A stretch of 64,000 bases of DNA from Pseudocercospora fijiensis CIRAD86 (taxonomy: Eukaryota; Ascomycota; Dothideomycetes; Mycosphaerellales; Mycosphaerellaceae). Below are positions 43,286 through 54,857 of this stretch, one piece after another (position 1 is the first letter of the stretch; the number at the start of each line of letters is the position of its first letter). The position numbers were made by a program, and so were the translations under genes. The stretch spans positions 3,467,918-3,531,917 of the forward strand of contig NW_006921536.1 of NCBI RefSeq assembly GCF_000340215.1, read 5' to 3'. The notes beneath the pieces are model-generated. The model saw only the letters and a program-made list of their open reading frames with translations, did not search any database and was not told the DNA's origin.

Positions 43286-43400
43286 TTTTTTTTTATTTAT
43301 ACGTAATTAATAGGAAATATACTTGTCGTAGGTTCGAGTCCTACACTAGTCCTACACTAGCTATTTTTTTTATTTATACGCAATTAATAGGAAATGTACT
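43259..43400 (+). repeat. Tandem duplication of the tRNA-like 3' end
   Basis: The segment starting TCGTAGGTTCGAGTCCTACA at 43259 recurs from 43325, with the same T-rich run, TTTATACGYAATTAATAGGA and AAATRTACTT. The second copy carries an internal 11-bp repeat (TCCTACACTAG). The two copies differ mainly by T/C and A/G changes. Confidence 0.85.
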
Positions 43401-43456
43401 TAAATCTTGAATTAAATATTACTACTATCAAGCTAATACCCTAGCTAATAAGCTAA

Positions 43457-43558
43457 GAAATCCGGGGTAAGTTAAATTCCCCTTTAATCTTTGTTTCGAT
43501 TGACGTTCTACGCTGAAATCCGGGGTAAGTCAAATTTCCCTTCAATCTTTGATTGCAT
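43457..43558 (+). repeat. Direct repeat pair, about 43 bp, 58 bp apart
   Basis: Copies begin GAAATCCGGGGTAAGT at 43457 and 43515. At two sites the first copy has TAA where the second has CAA, as expected if the inner copy was mutated by RIP and the outer spared. Confidence 0.8.
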
Positions 43559-44155
43559 ATTACTTCTGCGAAATTTCTCAGCCAATCATTTCGGTCTTGG
43601 CGGACAACTTGGATTTTCGCGGGCGGTGGCCGCGGTGTCTAGATTGGCAGCTGCGCTGCCAAACATGCCAACAGATCCATTCTTTGACTCAATCTGCTCT
43701 CCAGACAACATCGAGCTACCCTTATCCGCCAAGTAATCCTGCATCCTCATATCGCAGAGCTAGGACGATGACAACAGCTTCGATTCCAGTGGTTACAATC
43801 GGAGGGACGAGACATACAGCTCTTCAGATGTCATCGATTTTCGATAATACGCCGTATTATGTTGCAGCTGTGCTCGCTTGAACTGAAGCTCCGGCGCAGG
43901 ATCGCTTCACTCCACAGGCTCACATGGAGGAAGAACGGTGCTCGAATATCATGGCGCTCGATGAATGGAGATCATTCGGCTGTCTGGCAGCGACCAGCAG
44001 CTGCATAGAATAGAGGTACAGTACGCACTAATGTTCCCCTCCGACTCCGCGCTATGCAATTGACCGCGGGCGCCGCTCATCTATGCGATACACGTCGTTA
44101 GCAGCGTTAAGATATGTTATGTGCAAAAGAAGCTCCACGAGCTTAGCAGCCTCAT
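43559..44155. other. Intergenic, about 0.6 kb
   Basis: Normal composition between the repeat island and the ferredoxin gene 3' end. No gene is supported. Confidence 0.4.
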
Positions 44156-44872
44156 CTACTTCTTCTCCGCGAAGTCCGAAGCTTGGAGATTTCGAGTCAT
44201 AGATGGCAGCTTCACCACCAGGCCATCTAATTCCTTGCTCATAACAACCTGACAGCCTAGGCGTGACGTTTCCGTCAAGCCGAATGCCAGATCGAGCATG
44301 TCATTTTCGTCATCCGAAGGCTCTTCCTGTCAGTCTTGTCAGCTAAATATTCTTCCATTCCATACGAAAGGGTCGCGGATCAAGCGTACCATCTTATCAA
44401 ACATCTCATCTTCTGCAACAATAACATGACATGTACTGCACGCGCAGCTTCCACCGCATGCACCCTCCATCTCGAGATCGTTGGCTTGCGCTATATCCAG
44501 CAGATTGTCGCCATCTGCCACTTCAAATGTGTGCTCTTGACCTTCCTTGTCGATGAAGGTCACCCTTCGCTCTTCTCCCGGTTTGGGTGGCGTAATATCA
44601 CCATGCTGTAGCACAGAGGATGTCGTGAAGGATCGAACATATAAATCTGCGGCTGCGCATCTTCTCGGACTTTTCATGGCAGAATTGATGGGTGAGCATC
44701 GCGTCCGGTTTGGCAAAGATGATGAAGATGCAGTATGTGATGATATGGCTCTTGGCCGTATGTGCTGCGACTGTGGCCGTGGCCATCTACATATCGGCGT
44801 GGTGTTTCGTGCTCTGGATGGCATCGTCTTGGATGTTACCCGCCATGCGGCTGTACATTGCGGCCGAAGCAT
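44156..44872 (-). CDS. YAH1: Mitochondrial [2Fe-2S] ferredoxin (adrenodoxin type, YAH1)
   Basis: Matrix electron carrier for iron-sulfur cluster, heme A and coenzyme Q synthesis. Exons on the minus strand are 44872-44390 and 44326-44156, intron 63 nt, 217 residues from the ATG at 44872. An Arg/Ser-rich leader of about 95 residues (ending [13 protein letters not shown]) targets mitochondria. The ferredoxin domain contains [20 protein letters not shown], then cluster ligands in [16 protein letters not shown] and the fourth Cys in [16 protein letters not shown] (second exon). It ends [10 protein letters not shown]. All four ligands are present. It is divergent from UGO1, 295 bp apart. Confidence 0.94.
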
Positions 44873-45167
44873 TGCTATTGAGAATTTTGAATATACAAGT
44901 CGCGCCACTGTTCGATGCCCAGCATGGGCTAAACGAAACAGGTCGGAGTGGATGCTCGGGACGGAGTGAGAGACAATCGAGTTGCACTGCACCAGACCAC
45001 ACGGGCTGCAGCAGCTTTACTTTCGTGCCAAGACGGGGGATTGTTTGCGGAGCTCGCGGCGACATCATCAGCCAGCCAGCCAGCCAGCCAGCTTCCAAGT
45101 CTCTCGACTCGACCACTCGGCCACCATACTTCCATGACGGACAAGCCTGTCAGCGCACATCGCCAAC
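44873..45167. promoter_or_regulatory. Divergent promoter YAH1 / UGO1
   Basis: 295 bp serve two mitochondrial genes. A (CCAG)n run lies at 45071-45092, 76 bp before the UGO1 ATG. Confidence 0.5.
45071..45092. repeat. (CCAG)n microsatellite
   Basis: Five and a half CCAG units in the YAH1/UGO1 promoter. Confidence 0.9.
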
Positions 45168-46688
45168 ATGGATCGTGGTGAGCGCTTTCCGATGGCGCCC
45201 TCACGAGAACCAAATCTACTCCGCCCATACTACATTCCGCCATCCGTTGGACCATCGCCCTCACTATCTACGGCCCAAGGAGCAACACGAACGAGCGCCA
45301 CGAATGCTTCAATCCGGCAGCCGTCATCGTTTTCGAACTCCGCGCGGGATTACTTGCCAGAAATCGATATCGATCTCAAGTCCACAACAAGCGAGGCATG
45401 GTCGCACACTCGGAGCTTGTTTGACACCTTGGCATGGAGATATACGTCTGTGATTCTGGCCCAACCCTTTGACGTGGCCAAGACTGTGTTGCAGGTCTCA
45501 CTGCCACCTTCTGCAGCCACTGCGACGCCTCCGAAGAAGCGCAAAGGTCAAAGCACTGGATATGGAAGCAGCTCAAGAGGCAGGAGCGGGCGACGAGAGT
45601 TCTCCGAGGATTCTGACGACAGCGACGATAGCGACGATAGCGATCGAACCGATGACATCCCAGACTATTTCTCAGCAACGGCGCCACGAAGTCGATCACC
45701 TCGCAAACGAAAGAAGACTCCGCCGAGCGCCGACCTTTCTCAGTCACCTACGCCCAGGCCCAGGAACAGGCGAGAGCAGGACGGCGATGAGTACAGGGTC
45801 AACATTAAAAAGCCGGAAAGTGTGATGCATGCAGTTTCGGCTTTGTACAATACGTCTGGAGCAGTTGGTCTTTGGCGCGCGAGCAACACCACATTCTTAT
45901 ATTCGATCCTTTTGAGGACCACCGACTCTTTCATCAGAAGTCTATTGCTTGCCATATTAGGCTTGCCCGAACTCTCGGGGCCTGATCAAGCCGGACTTGC
46001 TCCAGGGCTTAGCATGTCTGGCGCTGCGGGCTTCAGCGGAATCGACCTCAGCGACAGTCCAAATGCCATCGGCTCCCTGATCGTACTTGGGGTATCGAGC
46101 TGTCTGACTGGATTGCTCCTTGCTCCACTCGATCTTGTCAGGACACGGTTAATAGTCACACCCGTCTCGCACGGCAAGCGAGGACTCGTGTCAAATCTCA
46201 AGCGACTACCCTCATTCGTCGCGCCATCTGACATGTGGTTGCCGACTGCACTCTATCACGCGATACCAAACATTTTCTCGGCTGCCACCCCACTGTATCT
46301 TCGGCGACAATTGCGCATAACACCTGAGCTTACGCCTTCATTATGGTCTCTTGCTTCTTTTGCTACCACGCTTACCGAGCTATTTATCCGCTTACCTCTG
46401 GAAACCGTCGCACGAAGAGCTCAGGTAGCATCGATCAAGCAATCCGAGCCAGACGTGCCGCTCATTGTCGAGCCAGCGCCTTACAGTGGTGTGTGGGGCA
46501 CTGTCTATGGTATCATGTACGCTGAAGGCGAAACGACTACGAAGAGTGCAAATGGCATGCTTCGAACACGAAGAGGTCAAGGAGTGTCAGGCCTCGTCCG
46601 CGGCTGGCGTATCGGCTTCTGGGGTCTCGTTGGCGTATGGGGTGCTGGAGCATTGGGTCCTGGAGACAGCAAGAACAGAGAGTTCTAG
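45168..46688 (+). CDS. UGO1: UGO1-like mitochondrial outer-membrane carrier protein
   Basis: Carrier-fold protein of the outer membrane that couples Fzo1 and Mgm1 in mitochondrial fusion. Single exon, 506 residues. It starts MDRGERFPMAPSREPNLLRP, then YYIPPSVGPSPS. Carrier-type signatures are partial: QPFDVAKTVLQVSLPP, APLDLVRTRLIVTPVS and LPLETVARRAQVASIK. A long charged insert (residues 120-210, many Ser-Asp repeats and SPRKRKKTPP) splits the first repeat, typical of fungal UGO1 and absent from ordinary carriers. The last region GLVRGWRIGFWGLVGVWGAG forms the terminal helix. Confidence 0.87.
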   Translation: MDRGERFPMAPSREPNLLRPYYIPPSVGPSPSLSTAQGATRTSATNASIRQPSSFSNSARDYLPEIDIDLKSTTSEAWSHTRSLFDTLAWRYTSVILAQPFDVAKTVLQVSLPPSAATATPPKKRKGQSTGYGSSSRGRSGRREFSEDSDDSDDSDDSDRTDDIPDYFSATAPRSRSPRKRKKTPPSADLSQSPTPRPRNRREQDGDEYRVNIKKPESVMHAVSALYNTSGAVGLWRASNTTFLYSILLRTTDSFIRSLLLAILGLPELSGPDQAGLAPGLSMSGAAGFSGIDLSDSPNAIGSLIVLGVSSCLTGLLLAPLDLVRTRLIVTPVSHGKRGLVSNLKRLPSFVAPSDMWLPTALYHAIPNIFSAATPLYLRRQLRITPELTPSLWSLASFATTLTELFIRLPLETVARRAQVASIKQSEPDVPLIVEPAPYSGVWGTVYGIMYAEGETTTKSANGMLRTRRGQGVSGLVRGWRIGFWGLVGVWGAGALGPGDSKNREF

Positions 46689-47070
46689 GTGCGTGCAAGC
46701 AGTATTGTGCCACCATGACAGCGAGCGTTGTATTGCTTACCCTAATGATGATACCCAACTTTACCAATTTTGCATAGCGTTGCGATAAATCCGATGCACT
46801 CTTCTCTACTACAGACCATCTTTGATACAGCATCGATCTGCACTCCTTCAGCCACAGCGGCCGACCTTTAAGCATAAAATCTGTTCTTGGCAAGCTAAAC
46901 GCACGAGTGCGCTACCGCAATGCTCTAGGTATGCTTTCAACCGAGTTGCGGCACAGGAAGCCCAGCACATCGCAATTCAGACTGTTCGCGACCACAATGA
47001 AGGTGCTGCGTATCTGTAGAATGTTCCAAGCATTTACGATCGAAGGTGATGAGAATGGACGCAGGCACGG
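46689..47070. other. Intergenic, about 0.38 kb
   Basis: No feature was seen. Confidence 0.35.
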
Positions 47071-48041
47071 ATGGGACCTTCATTTGGATGCTTTGCAGCG
47101 ATATATTCGGGCTTCTGGTCCTACAAAGGATCTAATCAAGAGCGATTTCGATTGAAGCTCTTCCCCAGAACATTCACTTCTGCAGCCTCTACCTCAGCAT
47201 GGCGAAAAAGAACACATTTCTTATTTGAAGAACCCGAATGGCCGGAGCTCAGTCGTGAGCGGTCCAAGAGCGATCCCACAGTAGCACTTTACGACACACG
47301 AGCTCGAGCGCCTGAACTCTTGGCTCGTTGTGACAAGCTCATGGAGCATGAGACTCTGTATACGTCCTATCTCAACAGCCTCTACAACGATTTGTATGCT
47401 CTTCGAAGCGACTTCGGATCCTGGACGATAACTTTTGGCGACACACGTGGTTTCGACACCTTGCCCCAGGACCTCACTTTACCAAAAGGCACTTTCGCTG
47501 ATGGCCAAGACGAGATGTGCTATACCTTTACGGACTCGAATCACGCATCTGTACGGACTAGCTGCTGGATGATGTTTATCTTCTATACGCATACAAAGAC
47601 CATGTGTTGTTTTGTCTGAGGGCAAGACCATTACTGGGTTCGGGATCCTTCAAAGTCGCCGCTTATGCACGGTATGAGCACTTGCCATCCTCATCAGTGG
47701 AAAATTGGATAGGTGATGATGGGATTCAACACTACTCGGCATACATATCGAAGAAGGCCTCGCTGCCTACTGTTCTACCGCGACGACACATCGTCTATGA
47801 GACACAAGTGGCTATCAACAAAAAGTGGTTCCACGTGCTCACGCCAGCATTGAAGCACGCAGCCAAGCGAAAAATCCCTCATGCATCATCAAATAAGGCA
47901 CAACTATGCGGTCTACGCTATGCCTTCATCGCCCGTACTTTCAGCCCTGAGAGCACTCTGGCTGCTGGTGTGGCAAGCCGTGGGATCGCTAAGGTCGAAG
48001 AATGTAGAAAGTTGGGAGGCATTGTGCGACACGATAAATGA
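47071..48041 (+). pseudogene. Fragment resembling the middle region of a fungal C6-type factor
   Basis: Two overlapping frames (47071-47619 and 47604-48041) read as protein. The first contains THFLFEEPEWPELSRERSKS and ARCDKLMEHETLYTSYLNSL, the L/F-x-EPEW motif and following helices found in the C-terminal half of many Zn2Cys6 proteins and related orphan proteins. No cysteine cluster lies upstream. The second frame (YARYEHLPSSSVENWIGDDG, KKWFHVLTPALKHAAKRKIP) is unrecognised and needs a splice or frameshift to join. It may be a relic or a gene with unresolved exons. Confidence 0.35.
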
Positions 48042-49223
48042 AATTGTCAGTTCGCATTGAGACTGCGAGATGACGAGTGCCTGAGAGGAGTGTTTGGACG
48101 AAAGGGTGCGGCAAAGGAAGCATGATGCGACTCTCCGACTGGTTCACAGAGCCATAACACCCGGTGGTTCCACTACACGTGCAAATTATGAACGTGGACC
48201 TACCATCTGATGTGGAAGTCATTAAATGTCGAAAATGCGTCGATTTCTCTACGATGCGGATATTCATCTCCTGTGACTTTTACTAGCCTTCTCCCATGGA
48301 GCTCTCGATTCTCGCTGGCATGCAGAGCAAGCAAATTCATGTCCAGATCCACGTTGCGATCATCCTTGCTGCAATCAGCCCGGAGGCTTAGCATATCGCC
48401 AGAGTATCTTGAAGTACCGGCAAGTCTTCAAGGTCAGCCAATGCTTGGAGTTAGGTTCTAGCAAAAGCTTCATCGATGCCACGTTCAACGGAATGAAGCT
48501 TTGCATCTCGGAATTTCACCATGAGAGCAGACCGCAAAACTTTGCTCGAGCTGTATCAGTGCTGCGCAATAATCTTGGTCCACGCGGTGACAACCGGGTC
48601 TTACATTGCGTGCAGGCTGACCTCAATATCTTTGAGTGACTCGTCGGTGAAGTAATGATTGCTTTGGAAACGTTCACATTCTGATCGTTATCAATGTCGT
48701 TTCCGTCGAGTATCACGCTGCAAGCGCCTGGGTCTCGATGGTCAAGAAGCTGTATCGATTGACACTCCGGAGAACTACGTTGGATCTCATTGCTCTTTCT
48801 GCATTCCAATTGTCGTTTCTGCTGACTGTTATGCTGTAAGCATATCGATCTCGGTTGTCGAGTAGCTGTTGCGCTTTCATCGAGTCCCATTGTCGTCGCT
48901 TCCATTGAATCCAAGGCTACAAGGCTGGTCAGCTCAATGCTCGAGTAGCTGTGTCGATGTATGTCATGGAGCAGCATCTGTACGAAAACCGTTGTGAGTC
49001 AAGCACAATGCCAAGGCCAGCTGAGTCACCACGCTACATAATAAGAATCCCGCTACTGCACCTTTCAACGGTCGATGAGGTTTCTGCTGCCTCAAACTCA
49101 CCTCACACTTCCACCAAGACATGTCAATCGAAGCGTAGCGGGGCGGGGCTTTTGCTCCCCTACTACGACTACGACTTCATCCGCCACCACATTGCGGCTG
49201 TACGCGACATACATACCACAGCC
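48042..49223. other. Intergenic, about 1.2 kb upstream of GCN2
   Basis: No convincing gene. GCN2 orthologs often have long leaders, so part of this may be 5' UTR. The frame of GCN2 is open back to 48951 with an earlier ATG there. Confidence 0.4.
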
Positions 49224-52200
49224 ATGGCGTCGAACACTGCGATTGACTACAACGAAATCCAAGAGAACGAGATCCAGCTGCTCGAATCGATGCATTCCGA
49301 GAATTTCGAGCATGTGGCGACGCACGTCGGCGCGTGGAGCACGCCCAAGAAGAACATCTCGCGCACCTTCAGGCTGAAGATTACGCCGCCATCAGACCCG
49401 GAAGCAGCGGTTGCCCTGACAGTACGCTTCACCGCCACATATCCCAGGACCGCGCCTGCCCTTGAAGTCGACGCGTTGGAACAGTTCCACGAACGCACGC
49501 AGAAGAAGATTCGCAGGATCGTCCAGGAGCGACCCAAGAAGCTGACGGGCGATGACCCGTTCATCCACATCATTACCGAGGAAATTGCAGACGCGCTCGA
49601 GGACGCCGTGACGGCTCGCAAGAAAGGTGCTCTGCCCAGTCTCGACGACGAGCGCGCCACGGCGACCGAGACAGCCAATGCGCTGGCGAAGCAGGCAGAA
49701 GAGGCCGAGGCCGCGAGAGAACAGCAGCGTCTCGAAGCCGAGCTGGAGGAAGAGAGCGCGCTGCTGAAGATGGCAAAGGTCCACGTCGCCCGTCAAGAAA
49801 AGCGCAAGTCCTTGAACCCAGCCAAGGAGCTCCTTCCCAAGCAGACAGCGGCCAAAGACGAGATGCCTCGCAAAATTACGTTCGAACACTCATCCACCAT
49901 CGACACGACTCACGGCTCCGAGACCTTTACCGACGTGCTGATTACGGGGATTCTGAGCCACACCGCCTCCGAGACCACCTTCCTTGCCAGTCCCACCACC
50001 AACGGCATCGCAGCGCTGGTGTCTATCAAGAGGAGATTCATCAAGAAGCCCAAATCCGAAATCATCAACCTCGAATCCGTCTTGGCTGCTGCTCAGAAGC
50101 TCAAGCATCAGAATCTGCTGAATATATATGCCTACCGCGTTTCTCAGGCTGGCGCAAGGACTGAGCTCTACATTTGCCGCGAATTCGCTGACAGGGGAAC
50201 CCTCCACGATCATCTATCACACAGCGAAGTCCACCTTCCAGGCGCAAGACAGCTCACTCTCGAGCTACTGCAGGGTCTAGACTTCCTCCACCAACATGGC
50301 ATGATTCACGGATACATCACGACGCGCACTGTATACCTGTCTGGCACCTCATTCTCTCCCAAGCTCTCGGGCTTCGGTTACAGCGTTGTTCTAGGCCTAT
50401 ATGACGAGAATCTTCCAGATGGCTGGCGCTTTTCCAAGACCAACGCCGAGTCGCAATCCTCTCAGCGCAAGGACATCTGGGACCTTGGCACAGTCGTAGT
50501 GCAGATCTTCCTCGGCCTTCAGGTCATCGGAGAATTCGCAAATCCCCAGCAGCTCTACAGTAGACGCGATCTATCACGCGCCTTTGTCGAATTCCTGCGC
50601 AAGATGTTCTCCACCGACAAAAAAGCGACCTCATGCTTCGACTTGATCCCGTCCGAGCTATTACGCAGCGATACGCCGATTGTGAACCGGGAAGAGGCCA
50701 GCACCGACTCAGTCAGTCGCCGAGGACGGCACAATTCGGCTAACATCCGTGTTGCGCCGCTGTCGCGCTACGAAACCGAGTTTACGCAGCTGTCGCGGCT
50801 TGGAAAAGGCGGCTTTGGAGAGGTAGTGAAGGCTCAGAACAGGCTGGACCAGGGCGTATATGCGGTAAAGAAGATCAAGCAGTCGACGCAGTTCCTCGAC
50901 AAAGTTCTGCAGGAGGTGATCTTGCTCAATCGACTCAACCACCCGTATGTGGTCCGATATTTTGCGACCTGGATTGAAGCAGAAGTGGAGAAAGAGGAGG
51001 ATGCCGTCTCCACCAGCAGCGAAGAGTCTTCGCCTGGTGTAGACTTCGGATACAGCACGGGCGGAATAGACTTCGTGAGCAACTCTCACGCGGGCTTCGA
51101 ATTCGGCAACGATAGCGAAGGTATGACTCCGTTGCATGACTTGAACAACGCGGACCCAATACTAATCCAGGAAATGCAGATGAGTCCGTGGAGGGAGAGG
51201 GCAGCGAAGGTGAGTCGATGCATGATCCACCGAAGACCGTAGACAGAGCACCTTCGACTCCGCACAGCAGCGTCGCATCACATGCTAGCAGAAAGAGCTG
51301 GGTGGCACGGCCCCGTTGTTTGCAAGAAACGAATCGGCGTATGATCGTGCGTGAGTTGTGGCAACACGCTCACAGTGGCAATCTGCTTCACACGGCGAAC
51401 ACGCACATCTTCCTGCCAATGCAGCACGAGTGGCCTGGTCTGGCTTCTTTTTCTCAGCTGCCGACCACTGTGAACTGCTGTGCTGCTCACATCATCACGC
51501 TCGCTTTGTCTACGGTCTAGGTATAATCTTTGCTAGCGGGTAGAAACTGACATGTTGCAGAAGACTTCTTCGACCGCGAGGGAGAAGAAGAAGAAGAAGA
51601 AGAAGAAGAAGAAGGTGACGAGGGTATGTACTCACCTGTGGCACATAACTTGCATCTCCACTCCATGCCCTTTGCACGACCGAGCTTTCAGATATCCAAC
51701 TGACATGCGACAGAAACTCTCACCGATTCGGAGCTGCCTGGCACCTCCACCGCTTCCGGCGCCTCAAAGAGTGGGCCACGCCAATCCACTCTGTACATCC
51801 AGATGGAGCTGTGCGACAAGCGCTCGTTGCGCAACCTCATTCGAGATGGCATGACCAGCGACGAGGTCTTTAGATTCGCGCGACAAATCACAGAGGGTCT
51901 GGACCATATCCACAGCAACGCCATCATACACCGTGACCTAAAGCCAGACAACGTATTCATCGACAGCGTTGGCAACCCCAAGATCGGCGATTTTGGCCTT
52001 GCCACCACCAGTCAATACACCGACCCAACAGCCGGATCAAAGGAAAGTGGAAGCGGCGATATGACCAGAAGCGTAGGGACTGCCTTGTACGTTGCGCCAG
52101 AACTTCAGTCGACAGGCAACGGGCGACCCAGCGATAAGGTGGACATGTTTTCTTTGGGAATCATCATATACGAGATGAGCCAACCGTTCGGCACAGCGAT

Positions 52201-54494
52201 GGAACGCGTGGTCGAGCTGAATAGAATCAGGAAGAAAGGCGAAACACTGCCCGAGGCGTACTTGGTGAGTGGAACTCCTTTGGCGACTGCTGATGTGATG
52301 TACTCTATCTAGGTCACTCACTGCCATGTCTGCCAAGCCTGCCGCCAGCCGTCGAAAGCCAAATGGCCTGGATGCCTGGAACACGACTCGCCTGGACCTC
52401 ATCAGACTGGATCTCACGGGCTCTATCAGTATCGAGAAGAAACATGCTGACTCAATCGTTCTGTAGGACGACAACGAGAAAGCCCGAGAAGGACGACTTA
52501 TCAACTGCCTTATCGCCCACAAGCCGAGCGAGCGACTAAGCAGTGCTGAGCTGCTGCGAGATGACCGACTACCGATCAACATTGAAGATGCCACTGTGCG
52601 CAAAGCCCTAGGCACGCTCACCGATCCGAATTCACCTTATCACCAGACCTTCATGTCGGCAGTATTCGCTCAGTCCAAGAGTGCTACTACCGCCAAAGCG
52701 AAGAGCCTACCCTGGGAAGTGAAGGCCAATACCAAGCCGGACGATCCCGAACGCGTGCGCCTACGCGGCATCACAAGAACAGCACTTGAGACCGTCTTCC
52801 GACGCCACTGTGCAGAGGAGGTCCGGAGAGACTTCATATTTCCACGCTCGCACTATTATCAAGGAAATGATGTGGTGCAGCTCCTTGATGCATCGGGAAA
52901 TGTATTGCAGCTGCCATACGACCTCACGCTACCATATGCGCGACAGTTGGCGCGACAGCCAGCCTCGACGAGGTGCACATTTACGGTCAGTGGCGCCTAT
53001 CGCGATCCGGGAAATGGCGGACCTCCAAAGAACACCGTTGAGGCTGATTTCGACATCATTAACAACGGTGAAGACAAGGACATCACCATCAACGATGCAG
53101 AGATCCTCCAGGTCATGGACGAAATACTCTCTGAGCTGCCGTTCTTTGCACCTGACGGCTCGGTCTATTACTGGATGACTCATGGCGCACTGGTAGAGGC
53201 AGTCATGGATCACTGCCGCGTATCCCACGAACACAGGTCTCAAGTGAAGAACTTGGTGTCTCGCCTTGGTTTTGATCGAGCCTGGGACGGGCTACAGTCC
53301 GAGCTCCGTAAGGTGGGGCTCACTGATACAACGCTGGCAGATTTGAAGAAGTTTGACTGGCATGACTCGCCAGAGAAGGCCTTCAAGAAGCTTGATACAT
53401 TGTTCTCGGACGCAACAGAACGGATCCGTCGGCATGCCACTATTGCCATGAACGAGCTGCGAAAGATCTACGATCTGGCAATCAGTGCTTATGGGCTCTC
53501 TCGCAAGCTTCAGATCAGACCATTGAGTTGTTGGAACGTGAAATTCTACACCACTGGAATGCTTTTCCAATGCGTTGTTGAAGATAGGAAGCACAGTCGG
53601 ACTCCCATCGCTGCTGGTGGACGCTACGACAGCCTCATTAGTGCTCATCGGATACTGGAGAACTCGACAGCATCACAGCAGGGCGCGGTCGGTCTCGTAT
53701 TCGCTGTTGACTCCTTCGTTACCAACATCTTGAAGACTACCGCTGCGGGCACGAAGAATAAATTCACTAAGAAGACATCGAGCACTCAGCCACTTGCGAA
53801 ACGAGGAGACGTGCTCGTCGTCGCTGGTGGTACAGAAGGTGTTCAAGCTGCAGGTATCAAGCTCGTCGCATCACTCTGGGCAAAAGGAGTCTCTGCCGAG
53901 CTTGCCCGCGATCAAGACAGCAGATCGATGAGCCATCTATTCGTTGTCCACCTGAGGCACGAAGCTTCGACGACAGTCAGGTTTACTAGCACTGACAACG
54001 ACGCCGAAGATGTCGATATTGCTGTCAACAATCTTGCCAGCCATGTGCAACAGGAACTGCGCGTGAGGGCACAGAGCAAAAATCACATGTCTCTCTTGCC
54101 AAGCGCTTCCAGCCATCAGGAATCCGATCAGAGAGGCAAGGTGCAAGTTCTCATGGTAGAGAGAGGAGGCAAGAAAGAAAATAAATTTTCGATTGTTGAG
54201 AATGCTCATTCTCGCTGGGAAGATGCTCTTGAGGAATGGAAGAATGCGGAGATTTTGGCCATCGAGGGCAGGGACAGCCTACTTGATCTTGTGCAGAAGA
54301 CTAAGTTGAGTGATGCTGGAACTTGGAGGAATGCCAGAGACCACGCGGCTGCGACCGACAAGAATTACCTTTTCCAAATTCGGGAGGCGCTTGAGGGCTT
54401 GCAGAAGAAGTGGCAGGAAGGCAATGGCCTGCGGGTCTGTTGTGTGCACCACTTCCGTTCGGGTAAAATAATTTACTACGACTTGGGCGCCTGA
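49224..54494 (+). CDS. GCN2: eIF2-alpha kinase GCN2 (CPC-3)
   Basis: Senses uncharged tRNA and phosphorylates eIF2-alpha in the general amino acid control. Exons are 49224-51120, 51171-51209, 51561-51623, 51714-52264 and 52467-54494, about 1525 residues. Domains in order: RWD (about 8-135, QENEIQLLESMHSENFEHVA), a charged coil, a pseudokinase whose catalytic loop reads MIHGYITTRTVYLS (no HRD), the kinase (LGKGGFGEVVKAQNRLD; IIHRDLKPDNVFID; GDFGLATTS), a HisRS-like domain (FIFPRSHYYQGNDVVQLLDA), and a ribosome/dimer-binding tail. The acidic kinase insert (51121-51713) is uncertain: the intron 51210-51560 is long and may hide an exon. The ATG at 49224 is chosen because it sits just before the RWD domain. 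Confidence 0.93.
51583..51613 (+). repeat. (GAA)n in GCN2 kinase insert
   Basis: About ten GAA codons encode a poly-Glu run inside the predicted third exon. Confidence 0.85.
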
Positions 54495-54857
54495 TGGATG
54501 GATATGATCACGATGCAAATGAGGGATGAGGGATGAGGGATGACGGGCGCTCGTACTAGAAAGAGACAGCTAGCTTTTGGGTCATTGTGAAAACGAAGAA
54601 GAACGAGATGGCCAAGGCATGGCCTTCTGCGTCCCCGTTACCAGATGTCAGCCAGGGGCCTCAGCGTTCAAGACCACTGCATGTGTGCGGACTTGAAGGT
54701 GGAGTCGAAAGAGCGAATTCGACGGGGTGAAGTGTTCATTGTCTTACTCCGCAAGTCTGTCTTTTTTTTTTGTCTCCACTACCCGTTTGGTACCCTGAAA
54801 CGGGAGCGACTTAACAAAGAATCTAGGACGATACCTCGACTTCGAGCGTCGTACCAA
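54495..54857. other. Intergenic with a 7-bp minisatellite
   Basis: Three perfect GAGGGAT units at 54521-54541. A T10 run lies near 54764. Confidence 0.5.

Noticed and set aside
48516..48977. 153-codon minus-strand frame upstream of GCN2
   Set aside because: No family resemblance or splice evidence; likely chance in leader DNA.
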